Source of the DNA: Molanna angustata
Lineage: Eukaryota; Arthropoda; Insecta; Trichoptera; Molannidae
Assembly: GCA_963576475.1 (NCBI GenBank)
Contig: OY754980.1
Location: 33,393,431 to 33,457,430 of the forward strand
DNA: 64,000 nucleotides
Direction of reading: 5' to 3'
A program made the position numbers and the translations under genes. Numbering within the stretch: position 1 is the first letter of the stretch; the number at the start of each line of letters is the position of its first letter. Below, piece by piece: positions 42,303-54,059 of this stretch. The notes beneath the pieces were generated by a model. That model worked only from the letters and a program-made list of their open reading frames with translations. It had not been told where the DNA came from and searched no databases.

Positions 42303-43325
42303 CTAGTTGCATGTAACACATGAGATCCAACTGTCGATAGCGATAGTATGTATAGTTGAAGAATATGTACCAAACTATAAACCCATAAATACAAATTATT
42401 GAATATTTTCAGATATTTTGTTTTCTATACAACATATGTAGGTATGTATGTCAAGATAGGATAGTATGGAGGAAGATCCTTTTTTCCTACCCAGAATATG
42501 AAAATAGCATGATGGTATGTATGTTTGTTTGGAGATGAAGTATCAAACTATTAAGTCTTCTTACATATTGTGTATAGGCGACTGCCATACAAAATGTATG
42601 AAGCGATGTCGTCACTAAATTCAATTTTTAAAAAAATTGTTAAAAAAAAATTGAGATCTTCTACTACAATGTTAATATTTTTTATAGAAAATTAAATTAT
42701 CTAGTTGGGGTGTTTCGGCTTTTTTCGATAATTGTAAAAGTTTTGGAAATATAGGCAGTTAAACTCATAAATTTATCATAAAAAAAATATTTTTCTTAAT
42801 AAAAAATGTTTGAGAAACCCTGGAATTTTTTTGAAAAAACTAATTTGAGATTTTGTATTTTTCTATGTTTGTACCAATTTTCAGCGTTCTAGCGTTTATG
42901 GTTTCTGAGATATATGGAAAAATAAAATAAAAATTCAAAAGTTGATAACCCCTGACTGAAACAAAAATTCAAAATTCCGAGTATAAAAGTTTTGTAGGCC
43001 TGTAACTGTTTATATATTCTGAAATTTTAGGCTCTGTAAATTGAGCGGATCAAAAGTTATAAGGGGGGGACGGACACACACACACACAGACACACAGACA
43101 CACACACAGACACACAGACACACGAAATGTTCTACTCCGAATTCTGAGTAAATCCGTGTATGGAACATATATGCTGCGATGCCTCTAAGTTGGTGTTTTT
43201 TGACTTCAAAGTTGGAAAAGCCGTGAAAAAAGTAGACCTCTCCATACAATTCTCGCGTATTCTGGCTTGATACATTGTCGATATGTTAAGAGAACAAAGT
43301 TCTCCTGAACAAATCGACAGTTGGA
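42303..43325 (-). mobile_element. Helitron-like array, copy 5
   Basis: 1023 bp, complete; shares GATCTTCTACTACAATG and AGCGTTTATGG variants with copies 1 or 6, so it groups with them rather than with copies 2-4. Its right end is fused directly to copy 6. Confidence 0.93.
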
Positions 43326-44420
43326 ATATTTTCAGATATTTTGTTTTCTATACAACATATATATGTATTACCATTCCTCTTTTAAGTACAACTGCCTCAC
43401 AACATTTCTATAAGTATAAAGGTACTAAGTGGTTTAATGAACTCCCTTTGAGTCTTAGACTCGAAAAAAATTATAGTTTATTTAAAAATAAAATTAAAAA
43501 ATTGTACTGATTTATTTATTTATTTTTTGTTATTTCATTCTTTTTTGTGTAGCTTCATATTTTTTAGTAGATGTACAATGTTTTGGTAAATGTAACAATA
43601 TTAAAAAGATACTCCCCTCTTTTAACACGAGATATTATCTCAATTAAAGAGGGTTATTATGAATTATATGATGAAAATTGTATACCTTTTTAAATTATGA
43701 TTTATATGTGAACATTGTATTGTTTTTGTTAAATAAATAAAAAAAAAAAAAAATATGTAGGTATGTATGTCAAGATAGGATAGTATGGAGGAAGTTCCTT
43801 TTTTCCTACCCAGAATATGAAAATAGCATGATGGTATGTATGTTTGGAGATGAAGTATCAAACTATTAAGTCTTCTTACATATTGTGTATAGGCGACTGC
43901 CATACAAAATGTATGAAGCGATGTCGTCACTAAATTCAATTTTTAAAAAAATTGTTAAAAAAAAATTGAGATCTTCTGCTACAATTTTAATATGTTTTAT
44001 AGAAAATTAAATTATCTAGTTGGGGTGTTTCGGCTTTTTTCGATAATTGTATAAGTTTTGGAAATATAGGCAGTTAAACTCATAAATTTATCATAAAAAA
44101 AATATTTTTCTTAATAAAAAATGTTTGAGAAACCCTGGAATTTTTTTGAAAAAACTCATTTGAGATTTTGTATTTGTCTATGTTTATACCAATTTTCAGC
44201 GTTCTAGCGTTTATGGTTTCTGAGATATATGGAAAAATAAAATAAAAATTCAAAAGTTGATAACCCCTGACTGAAACAAAAATTCAAAATTCCGAGTATA
44301 AAAGTTTTGTAGGCCTGTAACTGTTCATATATTCTGAAATTTTAGGCTCTGTAAATTGAGCGGATCAAAAGTTATAAGGGGGGGACGGACACACAGACAC
44401 ACAGACACACACACACACAG

Positions 44421-44452
<32 letters not shown>

Positions 44453-44686
44453 ACACACAGACACACACACACACACAGACACACGAAATGTTCTACTCCG
44501 AATTCTGAGTAAATCCGGTTATGGAACATATATGCTGCGAAGCCTCTAAGTTGGTGTTTTTTGACTTCAAAGTTGGAAAAGCCGTGAAAAAAGTAGACCT
44601 CTCCATACAATTCTCGCGTATTCTGGCTTGATACATTGTCGATATGTTAAGAGAACAAAGTTCTCCTGAACAAATCGACAGTTGGA
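43326..44686 (-). mobile_element. Helitron-like array, copy 6 (left end missing, LINE inserted)
   Basis: Begins about 95 bp inside the element at AATATTTTCAGATATTTTG, joined to the end of copy 5 at a short shared TTG(G)AATATT. A CR1/L2-like LINE end is inserted at about 43366-43752. The remaining sequence runs to ATCGACAGTTGGA at 44686. Confidence 0.9.
43366..43752 (+). mobile_element. CR1/L2-like LINE 3' end inside Helitron-like copy 6
   Basis: Encodes TTASQHFYKYKGTKWFNELP then LSLRLEKNYSLFKNKIKKLY and stop, followed by a 240-bp 3' UTR and an AATAAATAAA/poly(A) tail. ATATGTA occurs at both edges, consistent with a target duplication; uninserted copies read ACATATGTAGG at this place. Confidence 0.85.
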
Positions 44687-44719
44687 AAATACAATCAGGA
44701 AAAAACATATTTGACGTAC

Positions 44720-44960
44720 TAAACTCTTATTGAATCAATGCACAATCAGTAACAAATACAATTACATACCAAAATACCCCTTTATTTAATCATTGCATAA
44801 TCAGTAAATATACAATTTACAAAAAAAAAACTTTTATTTAATCATTGCACAATCAGTAAAAAAACAATTGATAACCATTCATTGCAAAATCAGTAAAAAA
44901 CAATTGCTAGGCGAAACTTTTAGAGTATCATTGTATAATCAGTATATCTTGTCATTACTA
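44720..44960. repeat. Degenerate tandem repeat around ATCATTGCACAATCAGTAA
   Basis: Five occurrences of TCATTGCAYAATCAGTAA variants at about 40-60-bp spacing with A-rich spacers. Confidence 0.75.
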
Positions 44961-44974
44961 TACAATATACAATG

Positions 44975-45362
44975 TCCTTTTTAATCCAAATTTACCTCTC
45001 AGTATCTCAGAGATAAATTCACTTATCTTTCAAGCCACGGGCGTCCACTTCGATCTGCTGAACGTACTTTACTATCTATCCATATTCATAGTTCTGAATT
45101 TTTTAGCTCTTCATTTGAAGTACATTCAGCTAGACTATGGAATAGCCTAAGTCCTTATATTACGTCGTCTATCTCACTAAACATCTTCAAGAAAAGGCTA
45201 AAGAAAAAATATTTATCTGACAACACCTGATTACATCTTACCTCTCATATATATATTTAAGATTTACTCTGGTTGGTTGGAAGAAATTGCCATTCGGCAA
45301 TAAACCCGCCAGTGTACTAATTATATGTACAAGAAGATACAAATAAATAAATACATAAAAAA
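44975..45362 (+). mobile_element. CR1-like LINE 3' end
   Basis: Encodes SQYLRDKFTYLSSHGRPLRS, then FEVHSARLWNSLSPYI and IFKKRLKKKYLSDNT with stop at about 45230, then a 3' UTR with GGAAGAAATTGCCATTCGGC and an AAATAAATAAATA tail. Same family as 35.6-36.3 kb. Frame open over the surviving 80 codons. Confidence 0.85.
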
Positions 45363-45364
45363 AA

Positions 45365-45905
45365 TTAAAGAAAATGAAGAATACTTTAACTAAAAACATA
45401 ATAAAAAGAAAATATGTGCGATATTTTTATTGAATTTATTGCGCAATTTTATTTCGCTTTAATCCCTGTTGAAACAATTCCAGCCTTAGTTCCAGACAGT
45501 TGTAGTGAAAACAAAGTCTCAAACAAAAAGATTGATGTCAGCTGTACACGAGTACCTATGTACATACATACAATACAGATGTTGCGTCTAATTAAATTGA
45601 AAACTGACAGCAAAACATCAATCAATTTCCATTGTTTGTGACAAAAGAAGCCATGTTTTATCTTTTGGAAGTGATTAATGCCATTCAAACGAACGTCGGG
45701 AACATAAAAATGTTTTTATTTGTTCGAAATGACACAATTTCGATGTTATATGAGAATTTAATGATGATATAAGATTTTTTTTGGCAATTTTCATTCGGAC
45801 GCTATCCTATCCTTAGTTTCTTTTTTTGTTAGCAGACATAATTTATTATCAAATTTCTTTACTTTTTGTAGATAACATAAACAAATAAAATGCAAAAATG
45901 AACTA
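45365..45905. other. Non-coding stretch
   Basis: Two overlapping open frames of 75 and 79 codons (45414-45688) on opposite strands carry no domain. Nothing else seen. Confidence 0.4.
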
Positions 45906-46220
45906 AATTTTTTAACTTTGTTTACACCACGTGAGAATTGAATTTGCTACCAGTTTCGTAACTAACCGTTCCCTCCTCAGGCAGAATTTCAACTAAACGC
46001 AGAATGTGACTGTGTGCTTAAAAGAAGGCTATGTATTTGGGTATTGGTGGGAGGTCACATGATCTACGCAAGACCCAAATACCCAAACACAAAGCCTTCT
46101 TTTAAGCACACAGTCACATTCTGCGTTTAGTTGAAATTCTGCCTGAGGAGGGAACAGTTAGTTCCGAAACTGGTCGCAAATTCAATTCTCACATGGTGTA
46201 AACGAAGTTAAAATTTTTTT
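45906..46220. repeat. Large near-perfect palindrome (~145-bp arms)
   Basis: Left arm 45906-46044 and right arm 46073-46220 are reverse complements with few mismatches, e.g. CTCCTCAGGCAGAATTTCAA and TTGAAATTCTGCCTGAGGAG. The loop is about 28 bp (GAGGTCACATGATCTACGCA). A transcript would form a long hairpin. No convincing target duplication, so it could be a foldback MITE or an hpRNA-type locus. Confidence 0.9.
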
Positions 46221-46254
46221 TTATTTTTTGTTAAAATGTACCACAAAGATAAAA

Positions 46255-46670
46255 ATACGATATTTGATAAATATAATGCACACTGGCGGGCTCATTGCCA
46301 TTAGGCAATTTCTTCCAACCAACCAGATTAATGAGTGACAGAATTATATAATATATATGTACATCAACAAAAAATGAAAGTTAAAAAAGAAAAAGGAAAA
46401 TATACATCAAAGCAAAAAAAATAAGGATTGGGAAAGAACAAGAGGAAATCGAGATCAAGTCTAAGTGTTTAGGGATAAATATTCCTTCTAAAGTAAATAT
46501 TACGTAGCAAAGAAAAGGAAGGAAAAGGAGAGGGATCAGGTATTTTAGGAGAGATATCCCTGCTTTAGTTTTTTCTTGAAAATGGAAAGCGAGTTTGATG
46601 AAGTTATATTAGTATTGTTACAAAATTTTTAAACAAGAAACTCTTGAACAATTCGCCGGTTGGAAAAATA
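46255..46670 (-). mobile_element. CR1-like LINE 3' end
   Basis: Minus strand ends NITSSNSLSIFKKKLKQGYL with stop near 46555, and the 3' UTR has TTGGAAGAAATTGCC then TAATGGCAATGAGCC-type sequence shared with 35.7 and 45.3 kb. Confidence 0.75.
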
Positions 46671-46674
46671 TTAG

Positions 46675-47365
46675 GTACGGAAAAAGTACAAAATAAAAGT
46701 GTATAGTACCAATGTATAGACAAATAATGAACAATAATATATTTTTTTTGTTGAAGACGTAAGAATATGGTGTAATGAGCAACCAAAAATACCTGGGTAT
46801 AATATAATAGTGAGTGACTTAGAATCTTGTATGTTCCACGCTCGACATCACATCAACACAATGAATTCGTACTCCAAATAATATCTCCGCGTATAATAGC
46901 CGGTCATTTTACATACATCGGCATTGTCCGTGTTTTTATTTATGCTGTAGATTCAGAGATGGCGCTGTTCCAATATACATATTATGTGTGTATGTAATAA
47001 TATTATATACGATTGGACCCCATTAGTTCCAGAAATGGAAAGCAAACATCGGAGCAAATAATATGATACACGGATTGTTTGTTTAGGCTCTCCAGCTACG
47101 TACATACATACATACCTTCACATATCAAATTTAGGTGAAGAAATTCCGCTTGGCTCGGTACTTGTATTATTTTTGTGTGCGCTACCAACTGTAGTATGGG
47201 GATATCACGTTATAGATAATATCGTGTTTGTACAAGACTCCGTAGAGAATTGATCGGAACTTTTTATAAACCGATACATTCAAAAAGAGTGGGTTGTGGC
47301 CAACGCGATACTACTCACTTCCAAGTCGCATGTCACTCCACAAAGTAAGTATTAAAATTTTAACT
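46675..47365. other. Non-coding stretch
   Basis: Contains GAGTGGGTTGTGGCCAACGC at 47287-47306, the inner motif of the inverted pair at 55-57 kb, and a CATACATACATACC run. No gene. Confidence 0.45.
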
Positions 47366-47369
47366 AGAA

Positions 47370-47470
47370 TTGTTTATTTTTATAATTTATGTACATGTGT
47401 ACAAAGGCAGGTTTATTGCCATAAGGCGATTTCTTCCAACCAACCCGAGCAACGTGAAGTCTCTAAGTTA
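47370..47470 (-). mobile_element. CR1-like LINE 3' UTR scrap
   Basis: Carries TTGCCATAAGGCGATTTCTT then CCAACCAACC, the reverse of the conserved CR1 3' UTR block. Confidence 0.6.
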
Positions 47471-47499
47471 AATTGGCACAATACTTAATAAGAAAAAAA

Positions 47500-50403
47500 A
47501 TTTTTTTTAATTAAAATATAATTTTTTTTATACTTATTAATTATGAAAAAAATTATATTTAATTTTAAGTTCTACTTAAATTTTTTGCTGAGCTTTCACT
47601 AAAATTATGCTGAATATCGTCAGAATGGTGAACAATAGTGATGAAGACCATGTAGGTATATTATATAGATTCAAATAGAGGATAATAATAATAGAAAAGG
47701 AAGGGGCGAAAGTTATTATTAAAATTTTGTATGGAATATTTTCAACATTTTTACAAAATGAGTCATTACAAAATTTTATTATTTAATTATTTTTTTACGA
47801 AAACTTGATATTTCTTCAATGACACATTATGTAAGTGATGTGCCTTTTAAACAATTTGAAAATAAAAAAAAATTATATTTTAAGTTTCCTGAGCTTGGAG
47901 TCACATTTTAAATATTTGACAGTTAAATAAATTGAGAAGCACTATTAAGATATCTTTCAAATCTAATGGGGTGTAAGCGAATATTAGATATACATATTTA
48001 CAAATTTTGAAAAGAATCAATTAAAGTAAAATAAACACACAGCACACACACACACACACACACAGATACATTGTGATGAAACTTTCAGAATACAATCCTA
48101 GCATGATACTAGTTGATAATCTAAAGTAATAAAGCAATCAATATGTTAGTGTGTGTGTGTGTGTTTGTCTCACGCCTTTTGAAAAACCAAGAGCATCTAA
48201 AAATCTAATTTATGTGCAAACGTGTACCAGTATACCTGATGCAGTGTCACGCTAAAAATAATGCGATTAAAATGCTGAATTTTAAAGATATTTAAATAAT
48301 TATTTTTTTCATACAAAATTTTCCAAGTCATATCTGTCAAAAAAGTGTACATTTTGCACGCAAATATCTGTTAGTTTAAAAGTTAGAAGTACGTATTTAC
48401 ACGAAAAAAATATATTTTCAAGTATAACTTAGCTTTTAAGTGAAAAACATGGTGAATATTTTGTCTAATTATAATGTTTAACTTATTTTTAAAGTAAGCG
48501 TTTTGTACAAATGTACATATAACCCCGCCATTTTAATATCTTTTCATACGATATTTAATTTTCCTACCGAATGAATATGTTCTTTAAAATACATAATATA
48601 CCTTTGAAATAAATGTGATTATGAAATAATAAAATGAAACACAAGACATTACAGCAAGTTTTAAGACATATATTGTAAAAGTCTGTTAATTATTAGTAAA
48701 GATATAGGCGTAATAAAATTGCATAATTTGTTAAAAATATTTGATTTTTCTGACAATTTTCATTTTTATGGCATCGAACAAACCAATGTAGGTACCTACA
48801 TATTCAAAAGATGTCTCCATAACATTTGATATTTTTCACATGTTGGAACATGGTTACTATGGTAACGGACACATTCTGATATTCAAATAAAATTTGTTAT
48901 AAATCGAATTCGAATTAATTTAGAACATCATTGTAGGTAGGTACCTACATACCTAATACTTACTACTTAAAAACCAAGAATATACTGATTTTGTATAGGA
49001 AAATTATTTAACTATTTTAGGTTAACTACAATACACATTCAATATACATACAAACTATTTCCTATAGTGAAATTCTTCTTTTTTCTATGTAGACCTTTGG
49101 GTGATTTTTTCTACAAACTATTTCTTGGGGTTTAAATCTTCTTCCTCTTCTTTTGTGAAGTCATTTGGGACAGTTCATAAATAAACTATTTCCTATAGTC
49201 TAATTTTTCTTTTTATTAATTTATGTAGACTTTGGGTGAGTTTTTATACAAACTATTTCCTATAGTCTAATTCATCTTCTTCTTCCTTTGTGTAGACCTT
49301 TTGGTTAGTTTTTAAACAAACTATTTTTAAACAAACTATCCTTTAGTCTAATTCTTCGTTTTCTTATTTTATGTAGATGTTGGGTGAATTTTATATAAAA
49401 TATTTCCTAAAGTTCAATTCATCTTCTTCTTCTTTTATGAAGACATTTTGGTCAGTTTTTTATATAATACATTTCCTAATGTGTAATTCTTCTATTTCAT
49501 CTTCTATGTAGACCATTGGGTCAGTTTTTATTACAAACTATTTGTTATAGTTTTATACTTCTACTTCTTTTTTTATTTAGTCTTTTGGATTAGTTTTATG
49601 TCAAATAGTCTATTGTAACGAAATATTATAAACAACATGCATACTTGATGAAAATAAATAAAAACGAATGGGATGTGACCAACACTAGAATCTTCTCATT
49701 ACTTTTGTTCAATCAAATTTACACCATTTATTATATCATCATATATTGCTTAATTTTCAATAACTACACATTTCATTTTGATGACAATATATAAAAAATC
49801 GGGGTTGTGGCCATTGCTGGATCTTCACAACGTTTATATTCATATTAAAAACTATTTAACATAGCTTAAGTCTTCTTCTTCTGTAATGTAGACTTATGTG
49901 TCAGTTTTAAGTCTATCAGTTTCATTGTGCAAAACTATAATAAACTATATGCACACTTGACGAAAAATATAAAAACGAATGGGATGGGACCAACATTAGA
50001 ATATTTTCAGTACTTTTGTTTAATCAATTTTTAAACCATTTCCCATCATCCAAAATTACTAAATATTTAAAACGCATTATTTGCGTTCGATGACAATATA
50101 TAAAAATAGGGGTTGTGGCCAAATCCAAACTCTTTACGACGTTGTCTTTTTATAATAAGTCATATTTAAAATCATTTCCCATAGTCCATGCGTGCAGAAA
50201 TTGTATATGCTTATATATAAAAGCAAATGGATTGTGGCCATCACTTTAAGATTTTACACCGCTTAAACTCAATTAAATTTCAAACTACTTTTCATACTAC
50301 GGTTAAAAAAAATTATGTGTGACAATATTATGTAGGTATATAAACGATTGCTTATTCCTTCACTAATTTACATTCTTGGCCAACGGCGGGACATAAAAGC
50401 TAG
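47500..50403 (+). repeat. Long non-coding dispersed repeat, copy B (inverse of copy A)
   Basis: Reverse-oriented partner of 20.4-25.7 kb. Ends GGCCAACGGCGGGACATAAA then AGCTAG followed by T. Shared anchors with copy A: AATTGCATAATTTG/AAATTATGCAATTT near 48715, ATAGTAAC-type block at 48850, GTGTCACGCTAAAAATAATG at 48246, AGACCTTTGGGT-type tandem units 49060-49620 and ATGGGATGTGACCAACACTA at 49670. Lacks the LINE-derived block present in A. No protein encoded. Confidence 0.7.
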
Positions 50404-50571
50404 TCTGCAATAAAAAAATAACCTTAAAAATTGCGAAATCATAACTCCCCCCTATATCCCTTTGGGTTAGTGAGGAGTAAAAATGTATCATTTATTCAGT
50501 GGGCAATCCACGAATCAATGAGCATGATGTGTAGACAAAGTATTGTGAATTTTAGATGATACAATTGATAT

Positions 50572-50961
50572 TACCCCCTATTCAGTAACTATTGTAACTA
50601 AAATAGGAACATACTAAAATTGTAGATTTTAGATTTACGGTCTTATTTCAGCGTTATTAAATATCAACTTGGACTAAATGGAATAGTAACGTACCTATTA
50701 TGGCCGGAACGTTCTTAAAAAGTTTCTAAATCAGACGTATTTTGAATAATTATGAAAATGATAAAAAATTCACAATTTTCATAATTATTCATAAAACGTC
50801 TGATTTAGTAACTTTTTAAGAACGTTCCGTCCAAAATTGGTACGTTCCTATTCCATTAAGTCCAAGTTTATATTTAATAACGCTGAAATAAGACCGTAAA
50901 TCTAAAATCTACAATTTTAGAACGTTCCTAATTTAGTTACAATAGTTACTGAATAGGGGTA
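50572..50961. mobile_element. 390-bp palindromic foldback MITE with TA flanks
   Basis: Ends CCCCCTATTCAGTAACTATT and AATAGTTACTGAATAGGGG, each bordered by TA; arms of about 180 bp run through TTACGGTCTTATTTCAGCG and AACGTTCTTAAAAAG. Almost no loop (GATAAAAAATTC). No coding capacity. TA flanks suit Tc1/mariner relatives. Confidence 0.88.
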
Positions 50962-51004
50962 GTATGTCAAAAACTATCGCAGGTCTTGGTGAAATTATTC
51001 ATTT

Positions 51005-52180
51005 CTAGTTGCATGTAACATATGAGTTCCAACTGTCGATGGCGATAGTAGGCAGGTATGTATAGTTGAAGAATACGTACTACCAAACTGTGAACCCCTT
51101 CTTCTTATCAGTTTCAATCCTGGGATTGGTTTGTAACAGCTATGGCTGCCTCTCTTCTTCTCCACCCCGCCCTGTCCTCTGTCAGCCTCTTCATCTCCAC
51201 GTAGCTACTACAGCACATGTCGTCGATCACCTGGTCCATGTAGCTCTTTCTTGGTCGGCCTCTATATTTGCTGCCCTCTATCATTCCCTCTGCGATGGTT
51301 ATGAGCAGACCCGGGTGCCTCATGTTATAGCCAATCCAGTTGGATCGTCGTTGAGCGATTCTTTTGAGGAGTTGCCTTGTTTCCCCGGCTCTGCTCAGCA
51401 CCTCACAATTTTGGATGTGGTCCGACCAGTGTATCTTCAACATGCGTCTGTAGCACCACATCTCGAATGCAGACAGGCGTTATTTTTCCCTCTGGCCTAC
51501 GGTCCATGTCTCACAGCCATATAGCAAGACACTCCAGACAAAGGTCTTAATGAGGTTTTTCCTTATTCTTAGGTCGATATTGGTGGATTCGATAATTTTA
51601 GATTTATTATTATATGCTATCTTAGCCTGTAGGACTCTGCTGACAATTTCTGTATTTGAACGCCCATCTTGCGATATACGGCTGCCCAGGTAGACGAATG
51701 TGAACCCCTTAATATAAAATAATTCAATATTTTTAGATATTTTGTTTTCTAAACAAAACATGTATTTCAAAATAGAATAGCATTGAAGTCAGACTTTTTT
51801 TCCTACCCCGAATATGTTAAGATTTGCAAAATATTGAGTTGCCGTAGATATTGTGTATTCAGTCATAAAAATTGTACGAAACGATGTCTTTTCTAAATTC
51901 AATTTCCGCAAAATTGTTGAAAAAACTTTGAGATACACTGCTGTATTTTTTGTGATTTTTATAGAAAAATGAATACATATAGTAGGGGTGATTCATCGTT
52001 TTTCGATATTAAAAAAATATGTAGGTACCTAGGCAGTTTAACGCAAATTTATCATAAGAGATTCTAAGCTTGTGTTTTTTGACTTCAAATTTGTGCATTA
52101 CAAGAAATATATAGAAATGTCCAAACAAATCTCGCGTATATTGGATTGATACTATGTCGACATATTAGAGAAATAAATTC
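51005..52180 (-). mobile_element. Diverged Helitron-like copy, split by a LINE
   Basis: Left end CTAGTTGCATGTAACATATG then TTCCAACTGTCGATGGCG; continues after the LINE with the family body (GATATTTTGTTTTC, CCTACCCCGAATATG, TTTTGACTTCAAA, TATTGGATTGATACTATGTC) but has lost the (CA)n core and the exact right terminus. Much more diverged than the array copies. Confidence 0.8.
51101..51698 (-). mobile_element. 5'-truncated LINE with perfect 12-bp target duplication
   Basis: 598 bp between direct repeats TGTGAACCCCTT (51089-51100 and 51699-51710). Minus strand encodes FVYLGSRISQDGRSNTEIVS, FVWSVLLYGCETWTVGQ, then after a stop MWCYRRMLKIHWSDHIQNCE, RRSNWIGYNMRHPG and GRPRKSYMDQVIDDM, ending TNQSQD and a GATAAGAAGAAG tail. 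Typical RTE-like C-terminus, distinct from the other LINE families here. RT core missing. Confidence 0.92.
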
Positions 52181-52187
52181 AAAATGA

Positions 52188-52410
52188 AAATAATAGTCAT
52201 GAGTCACAATAATGACACTGACAAGCCAAGCAAAGAAAAGTATCAGTCATGAGTCACAATAATGACACTGCCAAGCCAATTAATGAAAATAATAGTCATG
52301 AGTCACAATAATGACACTGCCAAGCCAAGCAAAGAAAAGTAATAGTCATGAGTCACAATAATGACACTGCCAAGCCAAGTAAAGAAAAGTATTAGTCATG
52401 ACACAATAAT
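52188..52410. repeat. Tandem repeat with AGTCATGAGTCACAATAATG
   Basis: Four units of about 57-60 bp containing TAGTCATGAGTCACAATAAT, GACACTGCCAAGCCAAGC and AAAGAAAAGTA; a fifth is partial. Confidence 0.9.
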
Positions 52411-52429
52411 GACAAGATTTGAAGACCAA

Positions 52430-52565
52430 GATATGACAATGGGATGACGACGTAAGGAGGGACGCGGTATAGCTCCTGCAAGTTTCTAACTCGAGAGCGA
52501 CATCTGAGAAAAGAAAGTAGTTGTAGAAGACCATGGCTCAATTTAAGCTGCAGCCCCATCGAAGA
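52430..52565 (+). mobile_element. Possible LINE C-terminal scrap
   Basis: TGGGATGACGACGTAAGGAG encodes WDDDVRRD, like RWDDDIRKV of some LINEs, and a GAAGAAGTAG tail follows. Stops are present; weak. Confidence 0.35.
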
Positions 52566-52569
52566 AGTA

Positions 52570-54059
52570 GATGACTCAACACTTTTTCATTATTTCTACA
52601 AAAAAACAAAAATAGTGATCCCCTAAAAAATGTGAACGCTAGAGTGTAGAAATTCGATATTAAAATAGCTAAGTACATAATAATTTTCCACCCTTTGAAG
52701 AATGTTATCTACAAAAGCCACCAATACTCAGGGTTCATAGTGTCCAATCGTTGTGATATCCTGACATTCAGTCTTTATACCATGACGTAAGCCTGACGGT
52801 CACGGGATAATGGACAATAAGACAAGTATGTTTATATTTAAGGTTATAATGCCGGAATCGGTTGCTATGCAACGCAGTATGGGATACTTGAGAGGAATAC
52901 AAATAATATATCTGACAAGCAACATTAAAATGTTCGTATATTTTTGTAAAAAAACATATTTTAACCTGAATATTTTCAGGTCTGTTTTTAGTAATATTTT
53001 TCAATGATACTTAGCTGTAATCTGCCCGTTAAAACATGAAAGTATTCGACACAATGTTATCAAAGGACAGGAGAATAAGTATGTATAGGTTGAAATGTTT
53101 ATAGGCAGTTTGAAAGTGACAGAGATTTTTTTATCATATTATGACTTGGGTTCGAACACGATATGTCCATTATATAGTAAAAGTTAACACAGAGTTAAGC
53201 TAAAACTCACAGCAGAGAGGTAAAATTTCACAAGGCCTCTAATCCTTGATTCATTGAAGCTAAATAATGGTTTTATGTAACAACGTGTGGATTGCACCTC
53301 CCTACAATATGTATGTAGGTGCCTAATATAGATTTTTCAAACTAATTTATAAAAGTCAACGATTTTGCATATTTTAGTTCAGTTTTGGATATTAGCCGTA
53401 TTACGAGGTAGTACCTCGAGGTAGTCGCTAAGAAATATCGGAAAGTCATATAAATTCGGATACGATTGTTCTGGGTTCGAGTTTTAGTAGAGAAGAAATT
53501 TATTCCAAATTATAGAAAAACCTTTAGGTACATTTTTTTTATTTAAACATAATTTAATTTATACAAGATCCCACTAACCATATATGGTTATCAGTGGGTT
53601 TCAATTATACGTATACAATAATCCAAATTTAGTAAATTTGGATTATAGTATACGTATAATTTATGAATTAAGAATGACTTCTTACAAAAGGTTTCTTAGG
53701 AATTGCAAATGAATTCTGTACCATATTATAAGTCATACGTGCTGAGAAACATGTGACAAAGTAAAATTATCTATATATTGATATATGTGAAGCTAAAACT
53801 TCGTACCCTTTTGAAGCAAACTGCGCGCACGGAGGAGTTTGATTTTTAGCAAAGTGAAATTTGAAATGGAGGAAGAAAGCTAAAATTTATAAATAAAACC
53901 TATGAGTTACAAATACATTAAATGAAATAAAAAATATTTCACGTCAAACCATATCATACTATCAATGTCAAACGCGTTATGTTAGAGGTAGTTGATTCAA
54001 ATTCAAATACAGAACATGTTAAAGAAAAATAATTTTCAAACTTACAAATGTAATGATAA
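52570..54059. other. Non-coding AT-rich stretch with a palindrome
   Basis: A clear hairpin sits at 53601-53663: ATTATACGTATAC then ATAATCCAAATTTA, mirrored by TAAATTTGGATTAT and GTATACGTATAAT; a second at 53567-53599 pairs CCCACTAACCATATATGGTT with CAGTGGG. No gene recognised. Confidence 0.5.
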
